The position numbers and the translations under genes are program-made. 64,000 nucleotides of DNA from Allobosea sp039673065. Lineage in GTDB: Bacteria; Pseudomonadota; Alphaproteobacteria; Rhizobiales; Beijerinckiaceae. Positions within the stretch are counted from its first letter, which is position 1; each line of letters opens with the position of its first letter. The notes under the pieces are model-generated. The model was not told where the DNA came from, did no database searches, and was given only the letters and a program-made list of their open reading frames with translations. This document shows, piece by piece, positions 8,485 to 15,665 of this stretch. Location of the stretch: contig NZ_JBDJKW010000011.1 of NCBI RefSeq assembly GCF_039673065.1, forward strand, positions 74,842-138,841, in the 5' to 3' direction.

Positions 8485-9741
8485 TCAGCTCATCTTGCAG
8501 ACGGCTTCGTCGCCCTGGGTGGCGATGATCTCCATGTCCTCGTTCGGGCCGGGGACCGGACCGGAGGAGGTGAAGAGATCCCACTGGTTCTTGACCTTTG
8601 CGGCCGGCAGCGCGGTGATGGTGTACATCTCGCTGATCAGCTGGTGGTCGGAGGCGCGGAAATAGCCCTCGCGCGACTTCATCACGTCGAACTTGGCGCC
8701 CTTCTCGAAATGCTCGAGCAGCTTGGCGGTGTCGGTGCTCTTCAGCTCGCCCATGGACTGCGCCATGATCTTCACAGCCATATAGTCGCCCCAGGCCTGG
8801 TTCTCGGGCGGCTTGCCGTACTTCTTGGTGAAGGCGGCGACGAAGGCCTTGCTCGCCGGCGTGTCGATCAGGTGGTGCCAGACGCAGGGCCAGGTGCCGC
8901 CGAAATTGTCCTTGCCGGCGGCCCAGGCCAGCGCGGTGTCGAAGCCGAAGCCGGCGACCGGGAAGGTCAGCCCGAACTCGGCATACTGCTTCAGGAAGTT
9001 GGTGATCTGGTTGCCGGCGAGGTTGGAGATCACGATGTCGGGCTTCGCCGCCCGGATCTCGAGCAGCAGCGCCGAGAAGTCGGTCGCGTCGGTCGGCACC
9101 AGCTTGTCGGCGGCGAACTGGCCGCCATGCCCTTCCATGAAGCGCTTGGCGACCTTGAGCAGGTCGTGGCCGAAGGCGTAGTCGGCGGTCAGCGAGAACC
9201 ACTTCTTGCCCTTGACCAAGCCCTGCTCCAGCAGCGAGCGGCCGCAGCTCTTCACATACATCGAGTTCTGGTGCTCGACATGGAACATGTAGCGGTTGCA
9301 GTTCTCGCCGCGCAGCGCGTCCGAATTGCCGCCGGTGTTGAGGAAGAGCTTCTTGTTGCGCGCCGCCACCTGCGAGATCGTCAGGCAGGAGGCCGACGAG
9401 ATCTCGCCGATGATGCAAGAGACCTGGTCGCGCTCGAACATGCGCTCGGCCTTGGTCGAGGCGGTCTGCGGGTTGACCGAGTCCTCCTTGAGGATTTCGA
9501 GCTTGCGGCCGTTGATGCCGCCGGCGGCATTGATCTCCTCGACCGCCAGGTCGGCCGCCATCACGCCGTATTCGCCGAGCGGGCCGAGGAAGCCGGTGCG
9601 CGGCGTCAGATGGCCGAAGCGGATAGTGTCGGGGGTCTGCGCGAGGATGATCGAGGGGCTGGCGATCAGCCCCGTCGCGGCGGCGCCCATCCCGGCCAGG
9701 GCCTGGCGACGGGACAAATCGAGAGTCTTGCTGTTCGACAT
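8485..9741 (-). CDS. Periplasmic binding protein of HAAT importer (LivK/urea-amide type)
   Basis: Periplasmic ligand-binding component for the LivH/LivMGF importer encoded downstream. The 418 residues start with LDLSRRQALAGMG, a twin-arginine-like export signal with cleavage near ILAQT (residue 36). The mature part begins IRFGHLTPRTGFLG, the type 1 periplasmic-binding fold N-terminus, and carries LEILKEDSVNPQTASTKAE near residue 76, typical of LivK/AmiC-like proteins. The start at 9741 has GGGAGGAA at ideal spacing; upstream extensions are not needed. The divergent GntR regulator 112 bases away and the operator between them suggest ligand-responsive control. The ligand is unknown. Confidence 0.9.
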   Translation of the reverse strand: MSNSKTLDLSRRQALAGMGAAATGLIASPSIILAQTPDTIRFGHLTPRTGFLGPLGEYGVMAADLAVEEINAAGGINGRKLEILKEDSVNPQTASTKAERMFERDQVSCIIGEISSASCLTISQVAARNKKLFLNTGGNSDALRGENCNRYMFHVEHQNSMYVKSCGRSLLEQGLVKGKKWFSLTADYAFGHDLLKVAKRFMEGHGGQFAADKLVPTDATDFSALLLEIRAAKPDIVISNLAGNQITNFLKQYAEFGLTFPVAGFGFDTALAWAAGKDNFGGTWPCVWHHLIDTPASKAFVAAFTKKYGKPPENQAWGDYMAVKIMAQSMGELKSTDTAKLLEHFEKGAKFDVMKSREGYFRASDHQLISEMYTITALPAAKVKNQWDLFTSSGPVPGPNEDMEIIATQGDEAVCKMS

Positions 9742-9827
9742 GACGTTCCTCCCAAGAGCATGCGCCGATGGCGCCTCACGGCGCCCGGCGTTTCTCGCGA
9801 CGCGGCTTTTCTGCCGCTTGTCGTGAT

Positions 9828-9839
9828 CTGTGATCACAG
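9828..9839. promoter_or_regulatory. Palindromic operator candidate between the transporter operon and gntR
   Basis: CTGTGATCACAG is a perfect 12-bp palindrome in the 112-base divergent gap, 14 bases before the GntR start. FCD-type GntR proteins bind short palindromes of this kind near their own promoters, so it is a plausible autoregulatory site also controlling the importer. Confidence 0.5.
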
Positions 9840-9853
9840 TTAGGTTGGCAGAC

Positions 9854-10609
9854 ATGAACGCCCGAGTCCAGTCCCCTCCCGAGACGCAGCGCCCGGCGGC
9901 CGCAGCGCCCCGCGACCCGATCGCGGCGCTGGATTCGGTCGGCTCGCTGCTGCACGAGACGCTCGGGGAGCGGGTCAACGGCGAACTGAGGACACTGCTG
10001 ATCGCGGGGCGGCTTGCGCCGGGCGACAAGCTGTCCCTGCGCAAGGTGGCGGAAGCGCTCGGCGTCTCGATGATGCCGGTGCGGCAGGCGGTGAGCCGCC
10101 TCGTCGCTGACGGGGCGCTCGAAGTGCTGCCCGGCAAGGCGGTGCATGTGCCGGTGCTGTCGCTGGCGCAGTTCCGCGAGCTGACGCGGCTGCGCCTGCT
10201 GATCGAGGGCTACGCCGCCGAGGAAGCGGCCCGGATCGCGACGCCTGCCGAGATCGAGCGCATCGCCGGTTACGAGGCGGCCTTCCGCGCCGCGGCCGCT
10301 GCTTCGCCGCCTGATCTCGGCGGCGCTGTCTCGGCCAATCGCGACCTGCATTTCGCGCTCTATGCGGCGGTCGGCATGCCGATGCTGGTCGAGACCATCG
10401 AGAGGCTCTGGCTCAAGGCCGGGCCGATCCTGAATCTCGACATGCGCGCCGAAGCGCGCCGGCTCGACCGCGGCAGCGCTGTGGTCCAGCACGCGCTGCT
10501 CGTCGCGGCGCTGCGTGCCCGCGACGCCACGGCGGCGCGCGAGGCGCTGCAATCCGATATCCACCAGGCGGCCGAGCACATCGCGGCGACCGGCCGGCTG
10601 GCGCAGTGA
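9854..10609 (+). CDS. GntR-family transcriptional regulator with FCD ligand domain
   Basis: DNA-binding repressor or activator; 251 residues. The winged helix occupies about residues 38-100 (LSLRKVAEALGVSMMPVRQAVSRL is the recognition region, given here as its core LGVSMMPVRQAV), and the FCD effector domain about 105-240 with helices carrying the metal/carboxylate-binding His (RDLHFALYAAV). The ATG at 9854 is preferred over the upstream GTG at 9830 because the latter overlaps the operator palindrome. It is divergent from the HAAT importer and 79 bases before an SDR dehydrogenase; it probably senses the importer's substrate or a breakdown product. Confidence 0.88.
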   Translation: MNARVQSPPETQRPAAAAPRDPIAALDSVGSLLHETLGERVNGELRTLLIAGRLAPGDKLSLRKVAEALGVSMMPVRQAVSRLVADGALEVLPGKAVHVPVLSLAQFRELTRLRLLIEGYAAEEAARIATPAEIERIAGYEAAFRAAAAASPPDLGGAVSANRDLHFALYAAVGMPMLVETIERLWLKAGPILNLDMRAEARRLDRGSAVVQHALLVAALRARDATAAREALQSDIHQAAEHIAATGRLAQ

Positions 10610-10688
10610 CGACGGCTTCGGCCGGGTCCGACGAGAGGCGACGCGGCCTTGAACCCGCGCGCCACGGCATGAGGGAAGGAAACGCGTC

Positions 10689-11465
10689 ATGGACATGAAG
10701 ATCGACGGATTGCGCGTGCTGGTCACCGCCGGTGCCAACGGCATCGGCCTGGCGACGGCGCGCGCCTTCGCGGCGGAGGGCGCGCGGGTCCATGTCTGCG
10801 ACGTCGACGAGAAGGGCCTCGCGGCGCTGGCGCAGAGCGATCCCGCGATCAGCCGCTCGGTCTGCGACGTGTCCGACCGGGCCGCCGTGGCGCGGCTGTT
10901 CGACGAGACGCTGGCGGCGCTGGGCGGGCTCGACTGCTTGGTCAACAATGCCGGCGTCGCCGGGCCGACCGGCCGCGTCGACGAGATCGCGCCCGAGGAC
11001 TGGGACAGCTGCGTCGCGATCGACCTCACCGGGCAGTTCAACTGCACCCGCCTGGCGGTGGCGCATCTCAAGCAGTCCGGCAATCCCTCGATCGTCAACC
11101 TGTCGAGCCAGGCGGGCAAGCACGGCTTCCCGATGCGCTCGCCCTATGCCGCAGCCAAATGGGGCGTGATCGGCTTCACCAAGGCGCTCGCCGCGGAGCT
11201 CGGCGAGTTCGGCATCCGGGCCAATGCCATCTGCCCCGGCCTGGTCGACGGCGCGCGGCAGCAGAGCGTCATCGCCAACAAGGCGCGCTCTCTCAACCTC
11301 TCGATCGACGAGATGACGAGCCGCCTGTTCTCCGGCGTCTCGATCAAGCGCTTCGTCGATCCGAGCGACATCGCCCGCCAGATCGTCTTCCTGGCCTCGC
11401 CGCACGGCAAGACGATCTCGGGCCAGGAAATCTCGGTCTGCGGCGATACGCGCATGCTGAGCTGA
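10689..11465 (+). CDS. Short-chain dehydrogenase/reductase (SDR, FabG-like)
   Basis: NAD(P)-dependent alcohol/ketone oxidoreductase of 258 residues. The cofactor loop is TAGANGIG (residues 13-20), NNAG lies at 86-89, and the active site is Ser140, Tyr153 and Lys157 (SPYAAAK). Asp38 after the second strand (CDVD) suggests NAD. The start has GGAAGGAAA upstream. It follows gntR on the same strand and probably belongs to the same catabolic unit as the importer. The substrate is not recognisable. Confidence 0.88.
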   Translation: MDMKIDGLRVLVTAGANGIGLATARAFAAEGARVHVCDVDEKGLAALAQSDPAISRSVCDVSDRAAVARLFDETLAALGGLDCLVNNAGVAGPTGRVDEIAPEDWDSCVAIDLTGQFNCTRLAVAHLKQSGNPSIVNLSSQAGKHGFPMRSPYAAAKWGVIGFTKALAAELGEFGIRANAICPGLVDGARQQSVIANKARSLNLSIDEMTSRLFSGVSIKRFVDPSDIARQIVFLASPHGKTISGQEISVCGDTRMLS

Positions 11466-11474
11466 GGGATGGTC

Positions 11475-11499
11475 GCCGGGGCGCGATGCGTGCCCCGGC
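11475..11499 (+). terminator. Hairpin behind the SDR gene
   Basis: GCCGGGGC and GCCCCGGC form a perfect 8-bp GC stem with a 9-base loop, starting 10 bases past the SDR stop. There is no T-run, so factor-independent termination is uncertain. Confidence 0.45.
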
Positions 11500-11602
11500 T
11501 GGCGGATGAGGGCAGGGCGCGTGAACGCGTCCGTGATGACCGCGCCCTCGACCTTGCGACGTGAATCCCCTAGAGCATGCCGCCTGAACAGGAGATGGCG
11601 GC

Positions 11603-12040
11603 TTGTCGAAGGGCGTGCATCACGAACTCGGTGCCGGAGCCGGGCACGAGCAGACGCAAGGGGGGAGCGACCGCTCCTTCGGCTTCGTCTTCGCGGCCGT
11701 CTTCACGCTGATTGGCCTCTATAATCTCTGGCATTGGGGCCGGGGCTGGCCCTGGCTCTTCGCCGGTGCGGCCTGCTTCCTGGCGGTGGCGCTGCTGTGG
11801 CCGGCGCTGCTCGCGCCGTTGAACCGGCTGTGGACGCGCTTCGGCCTGCTGCTGGCGGCGATCGTCAACCCGATCGTACTCGGCATCCTGTTCTTCCTCG
11901 TCTTCACGCCGATGGCGCTGGTCGCCCGGCTCGTCGGCAAGGACTTCCTCGCCCTGAAGCGTCAGCCGGAGGCGAAGAGCTACTGGATCGTCCGCGATCC
12001 GCCGGGGCCGACGCCGGCCTCGATGAAAGACCAGTTCTGA
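11603..12040 (+). CDS. SxtJ-family membrane protein
   Basis: 145-residue protein of the family named after SxtJ of the saxitoxin cluster; function unknown but repeatedly found beside NodU/SxtI-type carbamoyltransferases. Three hydrophobic stretches are visible (about residues 28-44, 50-70 and 80-102), then a basic C-terminal tail with YWIVRD, the family's typical end. The start is a TTG at 11603 with AGGAG nine bases upstream; no ATG precedes the first helix in frame. It is followed after 14 bases by a 49-residue membrane protein and then the carbamoyltransferase, so the three are almost certainly one operon and may form a membrane complex. Confidence 0.78.
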   Translation: MSKGVHHELGAGAGHEQTQGGSDRSFGFVFAAVFTLIGLYNLWHWGRGWPWLFAGAACFLAVALLWPALLAPLNRLWTRFGLLLAAIVNPIVLGILFFLVFTPMALVARLVGKDFLALKRQPEAKSYWIVRDPPGPTPASMKDQF

Positions 12041-12054
12041 CCGGAAAGCCCGCC

Positions 12055-12204
12055 ATGTCCTTCCTGCGCGAATTCGTTCGCTTCCTCGCGGCCCGAAAGA
12101 AGTTCTGGCTGGTGCCGATCCTGCTGATGTGCCTGCTGCTCGGCGGCCTGCTGTTCCTGACCAAGGGCAGCGCGGTGGCGCCGTTCATCTACACGCTGTT
12201 CTGA
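12055..12204 (+). CDS. Small membrane protein, DUF5989/SxtK-like
   Basis: 49-residue protein with a basic amphipathic start (FLREFVRFLAARKKFW) and one membrane helix (about residues 19-36), ending GSAVAPFIYTLF. This layout and the Ala-Pro-Phe-Ile-Tyr-Thr end match the short proteins (DUF5989, SxtK-like) that sit between sxtJ and the carbamoyltransferase in many glycan clusters. It begins 14 bases after sxtJ with GGAAAG upstream and ends 16 bases before the carbamoyltransferase. It may help anchor the carbamoyltransferase at the membrane; that is inference from conserved neighbourhood only. Confidence 0.75.
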   Translation: MSFLREFVRFLAARKKFWLVPILLMCLLLGGLLFLTKGSAVAPFIYTLF

Positions 12205-12220
12205 ACCGGCAAGGCGGCGC

Positions 12221-14053
12221 ATGCGCATTCTCGGCATTTCGGGGCTCTATCACGACAGCGCGGCCGCGCTGGTCGTCGATGGCCGGATCGAGGCGGCGGC
12301 GCAGGAGGAGCGCTTCACCCGCCGCAAGCACGATGCCGATTTTCCGCGCCATGCGGTCGATTACTGCCTGTCGGTCGCCGGCTGCGGGCTCGAGGGCATC
12401 GATTCCCTCGTTTTCTACGACAAGCCCTTCGTGAAGTTCGAGCGCCTGCTCGAGACCTATCTCTCCTTCGCGCCGCGCGGCTTCTCCTCCTTCCGCATGG
12501 CGATGCCGATCTGGCTGCGCGACAAGCTGTTCCAGAAGCAGGAGATCGCCAAGGCGCTGAAGGCGATCTCGCCGGAGTTCGACATCGGCAAGCTGCTCTT
12601 CACCGAGCACCATCTCTCGCATGCGGCCTCGGCCTTCTATCCCTCGCCCTTCGAGGAGGCGGCGGTCCTGACCATGGACGGCGTCGGCGAGTGGGCGACG
12701 ATGACGCTCGCCATCGGCAAGGGACGCGATCTCAAGGTCCACAAGGAGCTGCATTTCCCGCATTCGCTCGGGCTGCTCTACTCGGCGGTGACCTATTATA
12801 TCGGCTTCAAGGTCAATTCCGGCGAGTACAAGGTCATGGGGCTGGCGCCCTATGGCGAGCCCCGTTTCGCCGGGCTGATGCTCGACAAGCTGGTCGATCT
12901 CAAGGAGGATGGCAGCTTCCGGCTCGACCAGAGCTATTTCAACTATGGCGTCGGCCTGACCATGACCAATGACCGCTTCGCCGCGCTGTTCGGCGAGCCG
13001 GTGCGCGATCCCGAGCAGCTCCTGACGCAGTTCCACATGGACATGGCGGCCTCGGTCCAGGCTGTGACCGAGGAGATCGTGCTGCGCCTTGCCCGCTCGG
13101 TGCGGGCCGAGACCGGGCAGCGCAATCTCTGCCTTGCGGGTGGCGTCGCGCTCAACTGCGTCGCCAACGGCAAGCTGCTGCGCGAGGGGCTCTTCGACGG
13201 GCTCTGGATCCAGCCCGCGGCTGGCGATGCCGGCGGGGCTTTGGGCGCGGCGCTGGCCGGCTATCACCTCTTCCACGACCAGCCGCGCGAGGTCGCGGCC
13301 GGGCGCGACGCGATGCGCGGCAGCTATCTCGGTCCCGCCTTCGGGCAAGACGAGATCGAGGCCGAGCTGGCGGCGGCGGGCGCGCGTTTCAGCGTGCTGG
13401 ACGAGGATGCGCTGATCGCGGCGACGGCCCAGGGGCTGGCCGACGGCAAGGCGGTCGGCTGGATGCAGGGGCGGATGGAGTTTGGCCCGCGCGCGCTCGG
13501 AGGCCGCTCGATCCTCGGCGATCCGCGCTCGCCGGCGATGCAGAAGACCCTCAATCTCAAGGTCAAGTATCGCGAGAGCTTCCGGCCCTTCGCGCCCTCT
13601 GTGCTGCGCGAGGACGTCGCCGACTGGTTCGAGCTCGACGGCGATTCGCCCTATATGCTGCTGGTCGCCGATGTCCGCGAGGATCTGCGCCGCGAGATGA
13701 CGGTCGAGGAGCAGGCGCTGTTCGGCATCGACAAGCTGAACGTGCCGCGCTCGAGCATCCCCGCGGTGACGCATGTCGACTACTCGGCCCGCATCCAGAC
13801 CGTCCATGCCGATACCAATCCGCGCTATCACGCGCTGATTTCGCGCTTCAAGGCGCTGACCGGCTGCCCGGTCGTGGTCAACACCTCGTTCAACGTGCGC
13901 GGCGAGCCGATCGTCTGCACGGCGAGCGACGCCTTCCGCTGCTTCATGGGGTCGGAGATCGAGCTGCTCGTGGTCGGCAACTGCCTGCTGCGCAAGGAGG
14001 ATCAGGATCCGGCGCTGACGCTGAACTACAAGGACGCGTTCGAGCTGGATTGA
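12221..14053 (+). CDS. Carbamoyltransferase, NodU/SxtI/CmcH family
   Basis: Transfers a carbamoyl group from carbamoyl phosphate, via an adenylate, to a hydroxyl of a sugar or small molecule; in the cytoplasm. The 610 residues have the two-domain layout: a Kae1-like N-terminal domain beginning MRILGISGLYHDSAAA with EERFTRRKHD near residue 30, the metal-binding HHLSHAASAF near 128, the nucleotide-binding segment LCLAGGVALNCVAN near 304, and the C-terminal carbamoyl-phosphate domain with GRMEFGPRALGGRSI near 417 and PVVVNTSFNVRGEPIV near 557. All look intact. It is last in an operon with the SxtJ- and SxtK-like genes. In this cluster its acceptor is probably the exported glycan. Confidence 0.93.
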   Translation: MRILGISGLYHDSAAALVVDGRIEAAAQEERFTRRKHDADFPRHAVDYCLSVAGCGLEGIDSLVFYDKPFVKFERLLETYLSFAPRGFSSFRMAMPIWLRDKLFQKQEIAKALKAISPEFDIGKLLFTEHHLSHAASAFYPSPFEEAAVLTMDGVGEWATMTLAIGKGRDLKVHKELHFPHSLGLLYSAVTYYIGFKVNSGEYKVMGLAPYGEPRFAGLMLDKLVDLKEDGSFRLDQSYFNYGVGLTMTNDRFAALFGEPVRDPEQLLTQFHMDMAASVQAVTEEIVLRLARSVRAETGQRNLCLAGGVALNCVANGKLLREGLFDGLWIQPAAGDAGGALGAALAGYHLFHDQPREVAAGRDAMRGSYLGPAFGQDEIEAELAAAGARFSVLDEDALIAATAQGLADGKAVGWMQGRMEFGPRALGGRSILGDPRSPAMQKTLNLKVKYRESFRPFAPSVLREDVADWFELDGDSPYMLLVADVREDLRREMTVEEQALFGIDKLNVPRSSIPAVTHVDYSARIQTVHADTNPRYHALISRFKALTGCPVVVNTSFNVRGEPIVCTASDAFRCFMGSEIELLVVGNCLLRKEDQDPALTLNYKDAFELD

Positions 14054-14178
14054 GCGTCGGACGGCCCCGCCGCGCGCGGGGATAAAGCAGCCAGGCATCC
14101 CCGCCGCGCCGGCTGCCGCCATAGTCGCCTCGCGAGGTGCACCGCCGGTGCGCCGTTTCGGTTCCAGCGAGGCCTTCC

Positions 14179-14544
14179 ATGAGCGCGACCCCGCGATTAG
14201 CCCTGCCCCTGATCGCGGCCGGGCAGGCGCAGAAGCACGTCACCCATAACGAGGCCCTGGTGCGGCTCGACGCGCTGCTGCATCTCGTCGTCGCCAGCCG
14301 CACCCAGGCGGTGCCGCCTGCCGCGCCGGACGAAGCGAGCGCCTATATCGTGCCCGCAGACGGCACAGGCGCCTTCGCTGGCCATGCCGAGGCGCTCGCT
14401 TTGTTCGAGGATGGCGGCTGGCTCTTCCTGACGCCACGCCCCGGCTGGCAGGCCTGGGTCGTCGACGAGGCCCAGCATCATGTCTGGACCGGAACGCAAT
14501 GGCGGCGCGCGCAGCCGGAGAGCAGCCTCGGCGCGGCGCTCTAG
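14179..14544 (+). CDS. DUF2793 protein, N-terminal part before an in-frame amber codon
   Basis: 121 residues, beginning SATPRLALPLIAAGQAQK with HNEALVRLD, the signature start of DUF2793 proteins (phage tail-fibre and gene-transfer-agent-like). The Trp-rich middle (WLFLTPRPGWQAWVVDE) is also typical. It stops at a TAG (14542-14544). The same frame then continues with GVNTTADALN, which in intact homologues follows directly on a Leu-Leu. So this is probably the first third of one 469-residue protein, split by a single base change, or a gene whose TAG is read through. The ATG at 14179 was chosen because homologues start there. Confidence 0.75.
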   Translation: MSATPRLALPLIAAGQAQKHVTHNEALVRLDALLHLVVASRTQAVPPAAPDEASAYIVPADGTGAFAGHAEALALFEDGGWLFLTPRPGWQAWVVDEAQHHVWTGTQWRRAQPESSLGAAL

Positions 14545-14547
14545 GGC

Positions 14548-15588
14548 GTGAACACCACGGCCGATGCGCTGAACCCCCTCGCCGTCGCCGGCGAAGGGAG
14601 CCTGTTCAGCCATGCCGGCGAGACCGGCGACCACCGCCTCAAGATCAATAAGGCTGCGGGCCCCGACACGGCGAGCTTACTGTTCCAGGAGGCTTTTTCC
14701 GGGCGGGCCGAGATCGGTCTCGCCGGCGACGACCGGCTGCACATCAAGGTCAGCGCCGACGGCGAGACCTGGACCGAGGCGCTGCTGGTCGATCCGGGCA
14801 GCGGGGCGGTCAGCCTGCCGGCGAGCCCCTGGGCCCGCGAGGTGCCGCAGCCGAACCTGGTGATCAATGGCGACTTCCAGGTGAACCAGCGTGGCTTCGC
14901 CGGCGGGGCGCTGGCTGCGGGCGCCTATGGCTTCGATCGCTGGAAGGCCGATACCGGCGGGGCGCAGCTGAGCCGCAGCGGCTTCGTCATGACGCTGACG
15001 GGCGGGCGGATCGTACAGGTGCTGGAGCCGGCGGTGTGGGGCGCGGCCTCCTTCGCCGCGACCAGCTTTAGTCTGTCGGTCGAGGGTCTGAGCGGCGGCG
15101 AGCTCGAGGTCTCGCTCGGCAGCGCCTCGGCGACGATCGCGCCTGGGGTGGGGCGCCGCTCGGTCGTGCTGACGACGGGCGCCGGCGACACTGGCCTCCT
15201 GTCGCTGCGGCTGAGCGCCAGCTCGGCGCCGGTGAGCTTCGCGCGGGTGAAGCTGGAGCTTGGCGCGCACGCGACGGGGTGGAGCCAGCGGCCCCGGACG
15301 GAGGAGCGGCGGCTCTGCGAGCACTATTACTGCCGCCTCGATGCCGGGCTGTTCCTCGACGCCTACCAGGCGGCGACGGCCTATCTGATGGTGCCGCTGG
15401 TGCTGCCGACCCGTATGCGCGCGCTGCCGGTGCCGAGCTATACGGTCACGAACGAAGCGAATATCTACGCTGGTGAGCGCTCGATCATTGCGAGTTCTCC
15501 CAGCCTCGCCGTCGCGACGATACGTGCGGCTGTGGCGGGACGGTGTTATGCCCAATTCAACGACATCGCTTTCCAAGCGGAGCTTTAG
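14548..15588 (+). CDS. Continuation of the DUF2793 fibre-like protein after the amber codon
   Basis: 346 residues in the same frame as the preceding piece. Residues 1-95 (GVNTTADA, LFSHAGETGDHRLKINKAAG, SGRAEIGLAGDD..KVSADG) are the standard second half of DUF2793 proteins. The rest has a beta-rich, fibre-like part with NLVINGDFQVNQRG near residue 108, a carbohydrate-binding-like jelly-roll start often found in phage tail proteins, and a C-terminal part with CEHYYCRLDAG near 255. A GTG at 14548 could restart translation, but no good ribosome site precedes it, as expected if this is an interrupted gene. A fibre-like protein among glycan genes is unexpected; it may bind the glycan or be a prophage relic. 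Confidence 0.65.
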   Translation: MNTTADALNPLAVAGEGSLFSHAGETGDHRLKINKAAGPDTASLLFQEAFSGRAEIGLAGDDRLHIKVSADGETWTEALLVDPGSGAVSLPASPWAREVPQPNLVINGDFQVNQRGFAGGALAAGAYGFDRWKADTGGAQLSRSGFVMTLTGGRIVQVLEPAVWGAASFAATSFSLSVEGLSGGELEVSLGSASATIAPGVGRRSVVLTTGAGDTGLLSLRLSASSAPVSFARVKLELGAHATGWSQRPRTEERRLCEHYYCRLDAGLFLDAYQAATAYLMVPLVLPTRMRALPVPSYTVTNEANIYAGERSIIASSPSLAVATIRAAVAGRCYAQFNDIAFQAEL

Positions 15589-15665
15589 CCGCCCCCAACG
15601 CGCGGGCTTCAATCAGCCACGCAGCTCGGCTAAGAGGGGCTCTTCCCCAACCGAGGATGTCGTTG

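Noticed and set aside
12185..14122. Minus-strand open frame of 645 residues
   Set aside because: Antisense to the carbamoyltransferase, whose conserved motifs are intact.
14179..15588. Prophage remnant
   Set aside because: Only one fibre-like gene; no capsid, terminase, integrase or attachment-site repeats around it.
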